Position numbers and translations under genes: made by a program. The notes below the pieces were generated by a model. The model was not told the origin of the DNA. It made no database searches and saw nothing but the letters and a program-made list of their open reading frames with translations. From positions 215,906-279,905 of the forward strand of contig JAQGLY010000014.1 in NCBI GenBank assembly GCA_028292625.1: DNA of 64,000 bases. The letters run 5' to 3'. This document shows, in pieces, positions 44,325-53,819 of this stretch (position 1 is the first letter of the stretch; each line of letters starts with the position of its first letter). Origin of the DNA: Herbaspirillum sp. Lineage in GTDB: Bacteria > Pseudomonadota > Gammaproteobacteria > Burkholderiales > Burkholderiaceae_D.

Positions 44325-45269
44325 TCAGTGGCGTGCGTCGCTGCCTGGAATAATCGTTTCGGCCGGGGCATCGACGACAAACAGCTGCGCGCAATCGACC
44401 GGGTCGAAATCGTAATGCTCGCCGCAGAAATCGCAATTCACCGCCACGCTGCCGAGCTCCTTTAACGCAGACTCGATTTCTTCCTGGCCCAGCATCTTGA
44501 GCATATTGCCGACCTTTTCGCGCGAGCATGAGCAATGGAATTGCGGATGCTGCGGCGGGAATACGCGTAGCGTTTCTTCCCAGAACAGGCGCTGCATCAA
44601 GGTCTGGATATCCGTGTCGAGCAACTCCTTGGTCTGCAAGGTCGAACCGAGCATCGACACGCGATTCCAGGTTTCCAGATCGGTGTCGGGCGCCACGATA
44701 CCGCCTTCGGTCGGCAGTTTTTGCAGCAGCAGGCCGCGCGATACCTGGCCGTCGGCCGCCAGCCACAGCTTGGTGTCGAGCTGTTCCGAGCGAAGCATGT
44801 AATTTTCGATCACCGTCGCGACCGAATCGCCGTCCAGCGGCACGATGCCCTGATAGGACTTTTGGCCCGGCATTTTGTCTTTCGGATCCAGCGTAATCGC
44901 GAAACGGCCCTGGCCTTCTACATTGACCAGTTGCTGCAAGGTGGCGTCCTCGGGAATCGCCGCCCCGTCGACCATCTTGGCCGTGGCGCGCAGACGCAGG
45001 TCGGCATCGCATTCGACCACCAGCAAGCGCACCGGACCGTCGCCGTAAATCTGCATCACGATCGCGCCGTTGAATTTCAGATTGGCCGACAGCAGGGCCG
45101 CGGCGGACAGCATTTCACCGAGCAATACCTGGACCGGCGCGGGGAAATCGCTGCGTGCCTGCACTTGCCGCCAGGTCGACGATATCTCGACGAATTCGCC
45201 GCGCACTGGGGCGTTTTCGACCATGAATTTTTGCAGCGTGTCTGCGATTGGGGGGATAGTCTCGATCAT
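44325..45269 (-). CDS. hslO: Hsp33 redox-regulated chaperonin
   Basis: A 314-residue Hsp33. The redox-switch zinc cysteines are present as C-x-C (HCSCSREK, about 243-245) and C-x2-C (NCDFCGEHYDF, about 277-280). Other features are GPVRLLVVECDADLRLRATA (start diagnostic) and GDSVATVIENYMLRSEQL. It acts as a holdase during oxidative stress. Its start overlaps the stop of the upstream gamma-carbonic-anhydrase-like gene (ATGA). Confidence 0.95.
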   Translation of the reverse strand: MIETIPPIADTLQKFMVENAPVRGEFVEISSTWRQVQARSDFPAPVQVLLGEMLSAAALLSANLKFNGAIVMQIYGDGPVRLLVVECDADLRLRATAKMVDGAAIPEDATLQQLVNVEGQGRFAITLDPKDKMPGQKSYQGIVPLDGDSVATVIENYMLRSEQLDTKLWLAADGQVSRGLLLQKLPTEGGIVAPDTDLETWNRVSMLGSTLQTKELLDTDIQTLMQRLFWEETLRVFPPQHPQFHCSCSREKVGNMLKMLGQEEIESALKELGSVAVNCDFCGEHYDFDPVDCAQLFVVDAPAETIIPGSDARH

Positions 45270-45790
45270 GCGATTTTCTTCAGACTGGTTTTATATAATT
45301 GCGCTTTGGTGACATAGCCGCGCGCACCGGCGTGCATTCTGACGATATCTTCCTGCGCCAGTGTACGCACCGCCTTGGCCGGGGATCCGAGGATCAGCAT
45401 ATTGTCCGGGAATTCCTTGCCTTCAGTGATCAGCGCACCGGCGCCGACCAGGCAGTTTTTGCCGATTCTGGCGCCGTTGAGCACCACCGCGCCGATGCCG
45501 ATCAGCGCACCTTCGCCTATCGTGCAGCCGTGCAGCATCGCGCGATGGCCGACGGTCACGTTTTTGCCCAGCACCATCGGGTAGCCGGCGTCGGTATGCA
45601 ACACCGCGCCGTCCTGCACATTGCAGTTTTCGCCGATGGTAATGTCATCGTTGTCGCCGCGGATGACCACGTTGAACCAGATGCTGGAATGGGCTTCGAG
45701 ACGCACTCTGCCGACGACGTCGGCGGAATCCACCACATAGGCGCTGGCGTGGACTGACGGAATGTGTTCTCCGATCTGGAAAATGGCCAT
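45266..45790 (-). CDS. Gamma-carbonic-anhydrase-like hexapeptide protein (YrdA/CaiE family)
   Basis: A 174-residue trimeric left-handed beta-helix protein. Metal-site motifs match the family: RGDNDDITIGENCNVQDG near 53, HTDAGYP, and GHRAMLHGCTIGEGALIGIGA with the histidines. Some members have carbonic anhydrase activity, others none shown. AGGAA precedes the ATG at 45790 by eight bases. It is translationally coupled to hslO, a common pairing in betaproteobacteria. Confidence 0.9.
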   Translation of the reverse strand: MAIFQIGEHIPSVHASAYVVDSADVVGRVRLEAHSSIWFNVVIRGDNDDITIGENCNVQDGAVLHTDAGYPMVLGKNVTVGHRAMLHGCTIGEGALIGIGAVVLNGARIGKNCLVGAGALITEGKEFPDNMLILGSPAKAVRTLAQEDIVRMHAGARGYVTKAQLYKTSLKKIA

Positions 45791-45945
45791 TGGTGTGCGT
45801 TCCTGAACATGGTGAAATGAAATATTGCGCGGAGATCGTATTCTACCGCTCCGGCCCCCGCTTTTGCTGCTTTGCAAAGCAGTGCGAACTAAGCGCCGCG
45901 CAACTTGCCATATGGAGACACTAATGATTCTTAACAGGGAGTAAT

Positions 45946-46161
45946 ATGAAAAACACTAAATCGGCTGCAGCCATGCTGGTAATTGGCGTATTGGCGCTTG
46001 CAGTGAGCGCCTGCAAGCCGGAACCCGGCCCAATGGAAAAGGCCGGCCAGAAAATGGACGAGGCGCTGGGAACGGCGCCGAAAGACAAGACGCTGGGCGA
46101 GCGCATCGGTGAAAAGGTGGAAAAAACCGGTGAAGAAATAAAGGATGCGTCCAAGAAGTAG
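45946..46161 (+). CDS. Small lipoprotein, hypothetical
   Basis: A 71-residue protein with a lipoprotein signal peptide and lipobox AVSAC (Cys about 23). The mature part is Lys/Glu-rich with repeats of a GxKxDE/GEKVEKTGEEI type, predicted helical. AGGGAG lies four bases before the ATG. Proteins like this are common small periplasmic lipoproteins of unknown role. Confidence 0.72.
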   Translation: MKNTKSAAAMLVIGVLALAVSACKPEPGPMEKAGQKMDEALGTAPKDKTLGERIGEKVEKTGEEIKDASKK

Positions 46162-46193
46162 GCCGCGAACTCGGCAGGGCGTACGGCGGCGCG

Positions 46194-47210
46194 TCAAACC
46201 GGCCGCTGCGCTCCCTGCGCGTCGCGCTGAGGTTCATGCAAGCCCGTTGCCGATTCCGGCCGCGGGCTTTTCTTATGGCTGGCCTTATGAATTTCCGCGA
46301 TCACGCACGCCTGTATCTCGGGATGTAGCGCCAGCGCGACATGGCCGATGGCGTTGACCGCGATATTGCGCGCCAACGGCAGATGCGACGAGCGCTGCGG
46401 TGCGACGATATTGTCGTGATGGGAATAGATGGAGACGATCAGATTGCGTAATTGCTTGTCTTCGGAGCTTTCCAGCAAATGCAGCCAGCGGCTGTCGGTG
46501 CCTTCCTCGGCGCGGCCGATCCAGTTCATTTCGCCGCAATTGATGCCGATGCCCAAGTTGGCGAGCGTGGTGCCGTGATGCGGGGTGCCCAACGTAATCA
46601 CCTTGGCCACCGAAGCGTTGCCCATATCGCGCAGATAGGCGCGCGCCGCCAGCCCGCCCATGCTATGCGCGACGATTACCACCTGGTCGCTGCCGGTTTC
46701 GGCGCGCACGCGCTGGATGGCGGATTCGATCAGCGCGACGTAACTGTCGATGCTGCTCAAGACCGGTTCCATATCCAGCGCATAGTGGCTGATGCGGGCC
46801 TCCTGCAGCGCCTTGCTCATCCAGTGCCAGTAGCCGCTGTTGCAGCCGTAGCCGTGGATCAGCAGCACCGGCAGCGCGGTCGAATCCGGAAATATCCGCT
46901 TATCGAACTGTTTGAACGGCAAACCGACCGACGAGCAGAGCAGGGATGCGCAAAACTCTTCGAAGAACAAGGCGCAGTTTTCAAAAGCGGTGAGATTGCG
47001 GTCGCAATGGCCGGCGTTGCCTTCATAGGGCCAGCTCAGCACAAAGGTATTGGCGGTAATGGCCGCGCGCAACAGAATCACCACCGCGACGCCGAGCAGC
47101 AGCGACAACGGCGCATTGTCCGTGAACCAGAATTTATGGATGGCAAGAAACAGAGCGGCAATGATGCCGAACTGGACCAGCAGAACTGTTTTTGCGATGC
47201 GCGCGATCAT
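46194..47210 (-). CDS. Lipase-like alpha/beta hydrolase with N-terminal membrane segments
   Basis: A 338-residue protein with two N-terminal membrane helices (about 8-25 and 35-55), then an alpha/beta hydrolase domain. The pattern LLIHGYGCNSGYW near 115, the nucleophile elbow AHSMGGLAAR near 180, and LGTPHHGT match triacylglycerol lipase/acetyltransferase-like enzymes; the catalytic His is probably in IGHVAL near 290. The tail is Arg/Gln-rich. The start at 47210 has AGG upstream; a longer frame to 47276 adds a non-hydrophobic leader. It is alone, with a palindrome upstream. Confidence 0.82.
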   Translation of the reverse strand: MIARIAKTVLLVQFGIIAALFLAIHKFWFTDNAPLSLLLGVAVVILLRAAITANTFVLSWPYEGNAGHCDRNLTAFENCALFFEEFCASLLCSSVGLPFKQFDKRIFPDSTALPVLLIHGYGCNSGYWHWMSKALQEARISHYALDMEPVLSSIDSYVALIESAIQRVRAETGSDQVVIVAHSMGGLAARAYLRDMGNASVAKVITLGTPHHGTTLANLGIGINCGEMNWIGRAEEGTDSRWLHLLESSEDKQLRNLIVSIYSHHDNIVAPQRSSHLPLARNIAVNAIGHVALALHPEIQACVIAEIHKASHKKSPRPESATGLHEPQRDAQGAQRPV

Positions 47211-47391
47211 ATGCCTGATTCTGAAGTGATACGTCCGGCGTGCCGCGCATGCAACGAAAACGGCGCTTTCCGGCATCTGACGTCCGGTGGCGGATGGTCT
47301 CGATGATGCCTGTGTTGGAGCGTATTGGGTTATGGCTACCGGGAAATAATTTGCCGCCCGATGAAATACCGTTTTAAATACCCTTTCGCGG

Positions 47392-47417
47392 CTTTATGAC
47401 ATCAAGCTGTCATAAAG
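47392..47417. promoter_or_regulatory. Perfect inverted repeat CTTTATGACA-N6-TGTCATAAAG
   Basis: Ten-base arms are perfectly complementary around TCAAGC. No T run follows on either strand, so it does not look like a terminator. It lies 182 bases upstream of the lipase-like gene start and 91 bases after the RDD gene stop, so an operator for the lipase gene is the likeliest role. Confidence 0.55.
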
Positions 47418-47508
47418 TATTGATAGTATCGCAGGTCTGATCGCGGCGGGCGCGCCGGTTGTTGCGGGGGGACGAACACAGCGTCCGGTTTCCATGCGGC
47501 AGGAGAGG

Positions 47509-48006
47509 TTAAGACAGGCTGATAATGCGTGTGCCGGCCAGCCGATCGTGCAAAAATTGCCGTTGCGGGTCCAGATATATCGTGGCGGCCCATAGCAAAA
47601 AATTCATTGCCGGTATGACTACCAGCAGCCATGTTTGCGCATGAATAAGCGAAGCGAACGCCAGACCCGGCAGAAACCAAAGCCACGCCAGCAGGAAGCG
47701 GCTGGCCGCGCGTAGCGGCTGGACCGGACCGCCGTCTTTGGCGACCAGCCGGACGCGCCAGGTTTTCATCGCCAGCGTTTGCCCGCCATGACACCAGAAC
47801 CACATGAAATAACAGGCCAGCACAGTGAACAGCCACAACTCCAGTCCATGCCGCATATAGAGCGCACTACGCTGCTGCAGCAGCGTGGAAAACAGCCAGC
47901 CGGCGATGAACAGCACCCCGAACAACAGCATCGATTCGTACAGCATGCTGAACAGGCGGCGTTTTAGCGGGGCATTGTCGTCAATGCCGACATTTATGTC
48001 AGACAT
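47509..48006 (-). CDS. RDD family membrane protein
   Basis: A 165-residue protein with an R-D-D type arrangement: LKRRLFSMLYESMLLFG near residues 14-30 with the Arg pair in place (the second conserved residue is Glu here), and three or four membrane segments. The C-terminal RQFLHDRLAGTRI ends with the Asp-Arg of RDD. It is the last gene of the sigma factor-DUF3619-DUF3106-RDD block. The ribosome site is weak. Function unknown; some RDD proteins are Na+/H+ antiporters. Confidence 0.85.
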   Translation of the reverse strand: MSDINVGIDDNAPLKRRLFSMLYESMLLFGVLFIAGWLFSTLLQQRSALYMRHGLELWLFTVLACYFMWFWCHGGQTLAMKTWRVRLVAKDGGPVQPLRAASRFLLAWLWFLPGLAFASLIHAQTWLLVVIPAMNFLLWAATIYLDPQRQFLHDRLAGTRIISLS

Positions 48007-48014
48007 GCTTTTTT

Positions 48015-48707
48015 TTATTTAGGCTGCTCCAACACCTCAGGCGAAGGCGTCGAAGTAAGTGGGCCGCCCGATGCGGAAGGCCCCAGGATGGGCGCGACGG
48101 CCGGTTTTTCAATTGCCGACTTGGGAACGATCGGCAGCAGCGGCGCGGGCACGATCTGCACGCGCGGCACGATGGTGGCCGGCGTCCGGGGCGTCTGTTG
48201 CTTCGCCAGACGCTGTTTTTGCTCGTCGCTGAGTTGCAGATAGTGTTGCCAACGCGCGGATTTTTGATCCGGTTTCAGTTTGCTGGCGCTGCTGTATGAC
48301 TGCCGTACCGAGCGGCGCTCTTCCGGCGTCAATTTGAGCCACGTACGCATCCGCGCTTGCAGGCGCGCCTGTTCCGTGCTGTTCATGCGAGCGTACTTTT
48401 TGCCGATGGCGAGCCATTTTTGTTTGCGCGTGCTGTCCATCTCGTCCCATTTGCCGGCCAATGGCGCCAGCGCCTGCTGTTGCGCCGGCGTCAGGGATTT
48501 CCAGCTGGGCGAGGTGGGGGCGGGGGCGGGCGGCGTTTTGCGCGACGGCGGGCTGGCCGGTGCGGCGGTTTGCGAAGGCGGAGCGGCTGTCAGCGCCGCG
48601 TCGGTCCCGGCCGCGCCGGCATGTTGATGCAGCAGAATGGCGCCCACAACGAGCAAGGCACTCAATACGCCGCCGGTAAAGGCCGGCAAGGCACGGACGC
48701 GCAGCAT
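48015..48707 (-). CDS. DUF3106 protein
   Basis: A 230-residue protein with an N-terminal membrane anchor (about 10-28), an Ala/Pro/Thr-rich linker, and a DUF3106 domain at about 68-160: SWKSLTPAQQQALAPLAGKWDEM (start diagnostic), ARMNSTEQARLQARMRTWLKLTPEERR and Trp-rich helices. The C-terminal 60 residues are Pro-rich. It lies 3 bases after the DUF3619 gene, in the usual Burkholderiales order next to an ECF sigma factor. Function unknown, probably periplasmic. Confidence 0.87.
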   Translation of the reverse strand: MLRVRALPAFTGGVLSALLVVGAILLHQHAGAAGTDAALTAAPPSQTAAPASPPSRKTPPAPAPTSPSWKSLTPAQQQALAPLAGKWDEMDSTRKQKWLAIGKKYARMNSTEQARLQARMRTWLKLTPEERRSVRQSYSSASKLKPDQKSARWQHYLQLSDEQKQRLAKQQTPRTPATIVPRVQIVPAPLLPIVPKSAIEKPAVAPILGPSASGGPLTSTPSPEVLEQPK

Positions 48708-48710
48708 GGC

Positions 48711-49151
48711 TTATTGATCCTTTTCCGCCAGAAAGGCTTTGAATCCGTGATCGAGATAGGCGTCCAGCGGCAACTCATCGGACAGGATCGCGCTGTCGAT
48801 TTCCGCTACTTCATTGATGCGGTCGCGTTCTATGTATTGAGACAGGCCGACCAGCAGCACGATGCCGATCAGAATCGGCAGAATGACGCCGAGACGGCCG
48901 AGCCAGGCGAACAGCAGATCGCGGCCGTCGTCGGGCGCCGTGCCGAACGACGCCCCGCCGGCGCCGGCCAGACGCGGCAGATATTGCATCTGGGTCAGCG
49001 GCGCGGATTGTTTTTTACGGGACAGGGCCAGCTTGCGCGCCGCGGCCAGGCGCTGGGTGGTCGATTCGGGCAGCGTATCCAGATTGCTGTCGAGTGCATG
49101 CCGCACCTTATAGGCAAACTGCGTATCCTTGGCTTCCCATTGTTTTTTCAT
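48711..49151 (-). CDS. DUF3619 protein, probable anti-sigma factor
   Basis: A 146-residue protein with a soluble N-terminal part (MKKQWEAKDTQFAYKVRHALD, about 1-21 shown in part) and one membrane helix at about 88-108. It carries the DUF3619 pattern. Overlap with the sigma factor gene (ATGA) and this topology suggest it is the cognate anti-sigma factor, which is inference. The start at 49151 is fixed by that overlap. Confidence 0.85.
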   Translation of the reverse strand: MKKQWEAKDTQFAYKVRHALDSNLDTLPESTTQRLAAARKLALSRKKQSAPLTQMQYLPRLAGAGGASFGTAPDDGRDLLFAWLGRLGVILPILIGIVLLVGLSQYIERDRINEVAEIDSAILSDELPLDAYLDHGFKAFLAEKDQ

Positions 49152-49717
49152 AATGTAATTCCTTTGGCCCTGAGCGCCTGCGCCAGGGTATGGGTAGCTC
49201 GGGAACAATGCGTTTTCACGCTGCCCTCGGAGCATCCCATGGCGGCCGCGGTTTCGGCAACATCCAGGTCTTCCCAGTAACGCATGAGGAATGCTTCCCG
49301 TTGACGCGCCGGCAGCTTTTGTACTTCCTCATCGATGGCGTGCAGGGTTTGCGCACGCTCGATCTTATCGGCGCCGGTTTCGGCGGCTTCGCTGCCTTCT
49401 TCCGGCTGGTAATGTTCCAGCGGATCGAAATCCTCCTGCGTCTCCTGATCGCGGCCGGCGCTGGAAAACAGGCTGACCCAGGTGTTGCGCACCTTTTCCC
49501 GCCGAAAATAGTCGTGAATCGTATTTTGCAAAATGCGTTGAAACAAGGGCGGCAGTTCGGCCACATTTTTGTCGCCGTATTTTTCGGCGAGTTTGATCAT
49601 CGCATCCTGCACGATATCCAGCGCCGCTTCGTCCTTGCGCACTGCGTATGCAGCTTGCTTGAATGCGCGGCGCTCGACGTCCTGCAGGAAGTCGGAAAGT
49701 TCTTTGTCAGTTGCCAT
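49148..49717 (-). CDS. ECF-type RNA polymerase sigma factor
   Basis: A 189-residue sigma-70 family factor. Region 2 is FKQAAYAVRKDEAALDIVQDAMIKLAEKY (core at about 19-47) with LFQRILQNTIHDYFRRE, and region 4 is LPARQREAFLMRYWEDLDVAETAAAMGCSEGSVKTHCSRA (core residues diagnostic), the recognition helix being SEGSVKTHCSRA. It has an acidic linker at about 95-120. It heads the DUF3619/DUF3106/RDD operon and is divergent from ilvI. Its regulon is unknown. Confidence 0.9.
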   Translation of the reverse strand: MATDKELSDFLQDVERRAFKQAAYAVRKDEAALDIVQDAMIKLAEKYGDKNVAELPPLFQRILQNTIHDYFRREKVRNTWVSLFSSAGRDQETQEDFDPLEHYQPEEGSEAAETGADKIERAQTLHAIDEEVQKLPARQREAFLMRYWEDLDVAETAAAMGCSEGSVKTHCSRATHTLAQALRAKGITL

Positions 49718-49848
49718 GCGCCGTCGGGCATCGATTCATTGGAATAGAGAGCTTTCTTGGCGGCTTTCTGCGGCCGGAATGTTTTTCGACGCCTGCGAAC
49801 CAGCCTTGCCTGAAATTTTTACTGTGCGCATGCTAACAAAAATGGGGG

Positions 49849-49960
49849 TTTTGCGCGAGTGCTTATATGTTTTGCGGGGTGTTTTGGGCATCGATAATGC
49901 GTTTGCCGCCGCTTTGCGCCTGTTTTGGAGCGATTTTGCAGCATTTTGGACGCATTTTGC
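49849..49960 (+). promoter_or_regulatory. Helically phased T-tract array upstream of ilvI
   Basis: Nine short T-tracts of the form TTTTG(C/G) or close variants begin at 49849, 49870, 49882, 49901, 49912, 49923, 49934, 49944 and 49955. Spacings are close to multiples of 10.6 bases, so the tracts face the same side of the helix and should bend the DNA. This may help an activator or global protein act at the ilvI promoter. Confidence 0.55.
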
Positions 49961-49981
49961 ACTGTATCGGACGAAATTAGC

Positions 49982-50010
49982 TTGACCAAACTCATCCAAC
50001 GCATTAACGT
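49982..50010 (+). promoter_or_regulatory. Candidate ilvIHC promoter
   Basis: TTGACC (49982-49987) is followed after 17 bases by TAACGT (50005-50010). The -35 is five of six, the -10 only three of six. It lies just downstream of the phased T-tracts and would leave a leader of about 310 bases. Confidence 0.35.
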
Positions 50011-50326
50011 ATCGTTCCGCCCTGGAATCCCGAGGCGCTCATGGTCTTGATGCAGACGACGTAACACGCCGCCGACATGAAGACGTGCTTTGCAAGAAAC
50101 GAAGCTGTTTGTTCTAACCCGTGCCACAAGCGCGAGAATTCGACGCTTTGCGACATCAACCAGGCTGCACGAGTGTCATAAGCGTTGTTTTGGGCCCCAT
50201 CCGTGCGATGCGTTCCGGAATAGCGTGAAAACACAAAAAAGGAATGCCGGGATATGTTGCCTTAGCGAAAATTCGCCAGGAGAGAACATCCGATCAATCT
50301 CCAATGGACCTTGAAAGGAATGTTGT

Positions 50327-52054
50327 ATGACTACGCAATCCAACGCGCCGATCACCGGCGCGGAAATACTCGTTCGCAGTCTGGCCGAAGAAGGGGTGGA
50401 GCATGTTTTCGGCTATCCCGGCGGTGCAGTTCTGTACATCTACGACGCCATCTACAAGCAAGACAAGTTTCAACACGTGCTGGTGCGCCATGAGCAGGCC
50501 GCGGTGCATGCCGCCGACGCCTATTCCAGAAGCTCGACCAAAATCGGCGTCGCGCTGGTCACGTCGGGTCCCGGCGTCACCAATGCGGTGACGGGGCTGG
50601 CCACCGCCTATATGGATTCGATTCCGATGGTGGTGATTTCCGGCCAGGTGCCGTCCGCCGCGATCGGCCAGGATGCTTTCCAGGAATGCGATACCGTCGG
50701 TATCACGCGGCCTTGCGTGAAGCACAATTTCCTGGTCAAGGACATCAAGGATCTGGCGCTCACGATCAAAAAGGCTTTCCATATCGCGACCACCGGCCGT
50801 CCCGGTCCGGTACTGGTCGATATTCCCAAAGACATCACGATGCATACCCATGTCTTCGAGTATCCGAAGACGGTGGAAATGCGTTCTTACAAACCGGTCG
50901 ACAAAGGCCATTCGGGCCAGATCCGCAAGGCGCTGCAGCTGCTGCTGAGCGCGGAACGGCCGATGATCTACACCGGCGGCGGCGTGATTCTGGCCAATGC
51001 GGCGCCGGAACTGAACCGCCTGGTCGATGCGCTTGGCTTCCCGTGCACCAATACGCTGATGGGCCTGGGCGGCTATCGCGGCGACAGCGACAAATTCGTC
51101 GGCATGCCAGGCATGCACGGCACTTACGAAGCCAATATGGCCATGCAGCACAGCGACGTGCTGATCGCCATCGGCGCCCGTTTCGACGACCGCGTGATCG
51201 GCAATCCGAAGAATTTCGCGTCGGTGGCGCGCAAGATCATTCATATCGATATCGATCCGTCGTCGATTTCCAAGCGCGTCAAGGTCGATATCCCGATCGT
51301 GGGCAACGTCAAGGACGTGCTGCAGGAGCTGCTGGCGCAGCTGGAGGCATCGACCGTCAAGCCGGATGCGGCCGCATTGGGCGACTGGTGGAAACAGATC
51401 AATGAATGGCGCAAGAAGGAATGCCTGAAGTTCACGGATTCCGATCTGGTCATCAAGCCGCAGTCGGTGATCGAGAAAATATGCAAGCTGACCGACGGCG
51501 ATGCGTTTATCGCGTCCGACGTCGGCCAGCATCAGATGTGGGCGGCGCAATACTATCGCTTCAACAAGCCGCGCCGCTGGGTCAATTCCGGCGGTCTGGG
51601 CACCATGGGCGTCGGCCTGCCGTACGCAATGGGCATCCAGATGGCCAATCCGGATGCGACCGTGGCCTGCATCACCGGCGACGGTTCGATCCAGATGTGC
51701 ATCCAGGAACTGGCGACCTGCAAGCAGTACGACCTGACGCCGAAGATCATCCTGCTCAACAACAGCTACCTCGGCATGGTCCGTCAGTGGCAGCAGATCG
51801 ATTACGGCGGCCGCTATTCGCATTCGTATTCCGAGTCCATGCCCGATTTCACCAAACTGGCGGAAGCCTATGGGCATGTCGGCATGAAAATCGAAAAGCC
51901 GTCCGACGTCGACGGCGCGCTGAAGGAAGCGTTTGGCATGAAAGACCGGCTGGTGTTCATGAATTTCATTACCGATCAAACCGAAAACGTCTGGCCCATG
52001 GTGAAAGCCGGCCGCGGCCTGACTGAAATGCTGCTCGGTTCGGAGGATCTGTAA
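50327..52054 (+). CDS. ilvI: Acetolactate synthase large subunit
   Basis: A 575-residue thiamine diphosphate enzyme making acetolactate for valine/leucine and acetohydroxybutyrate for isoleucine. Features seen are the catalytic Glu in VRHEQAAVHAADAYSR near 47, GPGVTNAVTGLATAYMDSIP, the central FAD domain with GLGGYRGDSDKF, and the ThDP motif GDGSIQMCIQELATCKQY... to NNSYLGMVRQW (short parts diagnostic). AAGGAA precedes the ATG. Its stop overlaps the ilvH start by one base. A 561-codon antisense frame is a shadow. Confidence 0.97.
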   Translation: MTTQSNAPITGAEILVRSLAEEGVEHVFGYPGGAVLYIYDAIYKQDKFQHVLVRHEQAAVHAADAYSRSSTKIGVALVTSGPGVTNAVTGLATAYMDSIPMVVISGQVPSAAIGQDAFQECDTVGITRPCVKHNFLVKDIKDLALTIKKAFHIATTGRPGPVLVDIPKDITMHTHVFEYPKTVEMRSYKPVDKGHSGQIRKALQLLLSAERPMIYTGGGVILANAAPELNRLVDALGFPCTNTLMGLGGYRGDSDKFVGMPGMHGTYEANMAMQHSDVLIAIGARFDDRVIGNPKNFASVARKIIHIDIDPSSISKRVKVDIPIVGNVKDVLQELLAQLEASTVKPDAAALGDWWKQINEWRKKECLKFTDSDLVIKPQSVIEKICKLTDGDAFIASDVGQHQMWAAQYYRFNKPRRWVNSGGLGTMGVGLPYAMGIQMANPDATVACITGDGSIQMCIQELATCKQYDLTPKIILLNNSYLGMVRQWQQIDYGGRYSHSYSESMPDFTKLAEAYGHVGMKIEKPSDVDGALKEAFGMKDRLVFMNFITDQTENVWPMVKAGRGLTEMLLGSEDL

Positions 52055-52545
52055 TGAGACACATAGTTTCCCTGTTACTGGAAAACGAAGCCGGCGCCCT
52101 GTCGCGCGTGGTTGGACTGTTTTCGGCGCGCGGCTACAATATCGAAACCCTGACGGTGGCGCCGACCGAAGATCCGACGCTGTCGCGCATGACCATCGTG
52201 ACCAGCGGTTCGGACGATGTGATCGAACAGATCACCAAGCATCTGAACCGTCTGATCGAAGTGGTGAAGGTGGTCGATCTGACCGAAGGCGCGCATATCG
52301 AACGCGAACTGATGCTGATCAAGGTACGCGCCGTGGGCAAGGAACGCGAGGAAATGAAGCGCACGACCGATATTTTCCGCGGCCGCATCATCGACGTGAC
52401 TGAAAAAACCTACACGATCGAATTGACCGGCGACAAGGGCAAGCTGGATGCGTTCATCGATTCGATCGAACGCACGGCGATTCTGGAGACCGTGCGCACC
52501 GGCAGTTCCGGTATCGGCCGCGGCGAGCGCGTGCTCAAAGTATAA
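52054..52545 (+). CDS. ilvH: Acetolactate synthase regulatory small subunit
   Basis: A 163-residue protein with the ACT domain (about 2-75) starting MRHIVSLLLENEAGALSRVVGLF (first part diagnostic) and a C-terminal domain ending RTGSSGIGRGERVLKV. It confers valine feedback inhibition on IlvI. GGAGG lies just before the ATG, inside the ilvI end, and TAATG overlap couples translation. Length matches the family. Confidence 0.97.
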   Translation: MRHIVSLLLENEAGALSRVVGLFSARGYNIETLTVAPTEDPTLSRMTIVTSGSDDVIEQITKHLNRLIEVVKVVDLTEGAHIERELMLIKVRAVGKEREEMKRTTDIFRGRIIDVTEKTYTIELTGDKGKLDAFIDSIERTAILETVRTGSSGIGRGERVLKV

Positions 52546-52563
52546 GAAATTTCAACGATTTAA

Positions 52564-53604
<1,041 letters not shown>

Positions 53605-53640
53605 CACCTGCAAGATCCGGCAAGATAGTATCGACGCAAG

Positions 53641-53677
53641 ACAACGGGGGTAAAGCGCAATGCTTTACCCCCGTTGT
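53641..53677 (+). terminator. Terminator-like hairpin after ilvC
   Basis: ACAACGGGGGTAAAGC and GCTTTACCCCCGTTGT form a perfect 16-pair stem around GCAAT, followed by CCTTTCC. The tail has few T, so termination may be partial or factor-dependent. Confidence 0.8.
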
Positions 53678-53774
53678 CCTTTCCGGATGCATACCTCGTC
53701 CATCGAAAAGAATTTGTTTGCGCGGCTTGATAAGCCTCGGCCAGCGGGGTTGACTGCACCCCTCGTTATCTCGT

Positions 53775-53803
53775 AAAAGGGGCGTTCCGGGTACGCCCCT
53801 TTT
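53775..53803 (+). terminator. Second terminator hairpin, abutting the SIMPL gene leader
   Basis: AAAAGGGGCGT and ACGCCCCTTTT form an 11-pair stem around TCCGGGT, with a short T run. It ends 16 bases before the next start codon, close enough to the ribosome site to affect the downstream gene as well as ending ilvC read-through. Confidence 0.8.
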
Positions 53804-53819
53804 GATGTTGGAGACGAAA

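Larger units (their letters stand above)
49718..50326. other. 609-base region between the sigma factor and ilvI
   Basis: No gene of normal size is seen here; short frames lack ribosome sites and family matches. The region contains the phased T-tract array at 49849-49960, a promoter candidate at 49982-50010, and a long apparent leader before ilvI. A seven-codon ORF at 50040 (MVLMQTT) is too poor in Leu/Ile/Val to support attenuation. No U-tailed hairpin was seen in the leader. Confidence 0.6.

Noticed and set aside
50040..50063. Leader peptide for ilv attenuation (MVLMQTT)
   Set aside because: It has only one Val and one Leu codon and no attenuator hairpin follows.
50294..51979. 561-codon open frame antisense to ilvI
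   Set aside because: It is the third-position GC-driven shadow of a highly conserved gene; its sequence is His/Arg/Asp-rich without domains, and it has no ribosome site.
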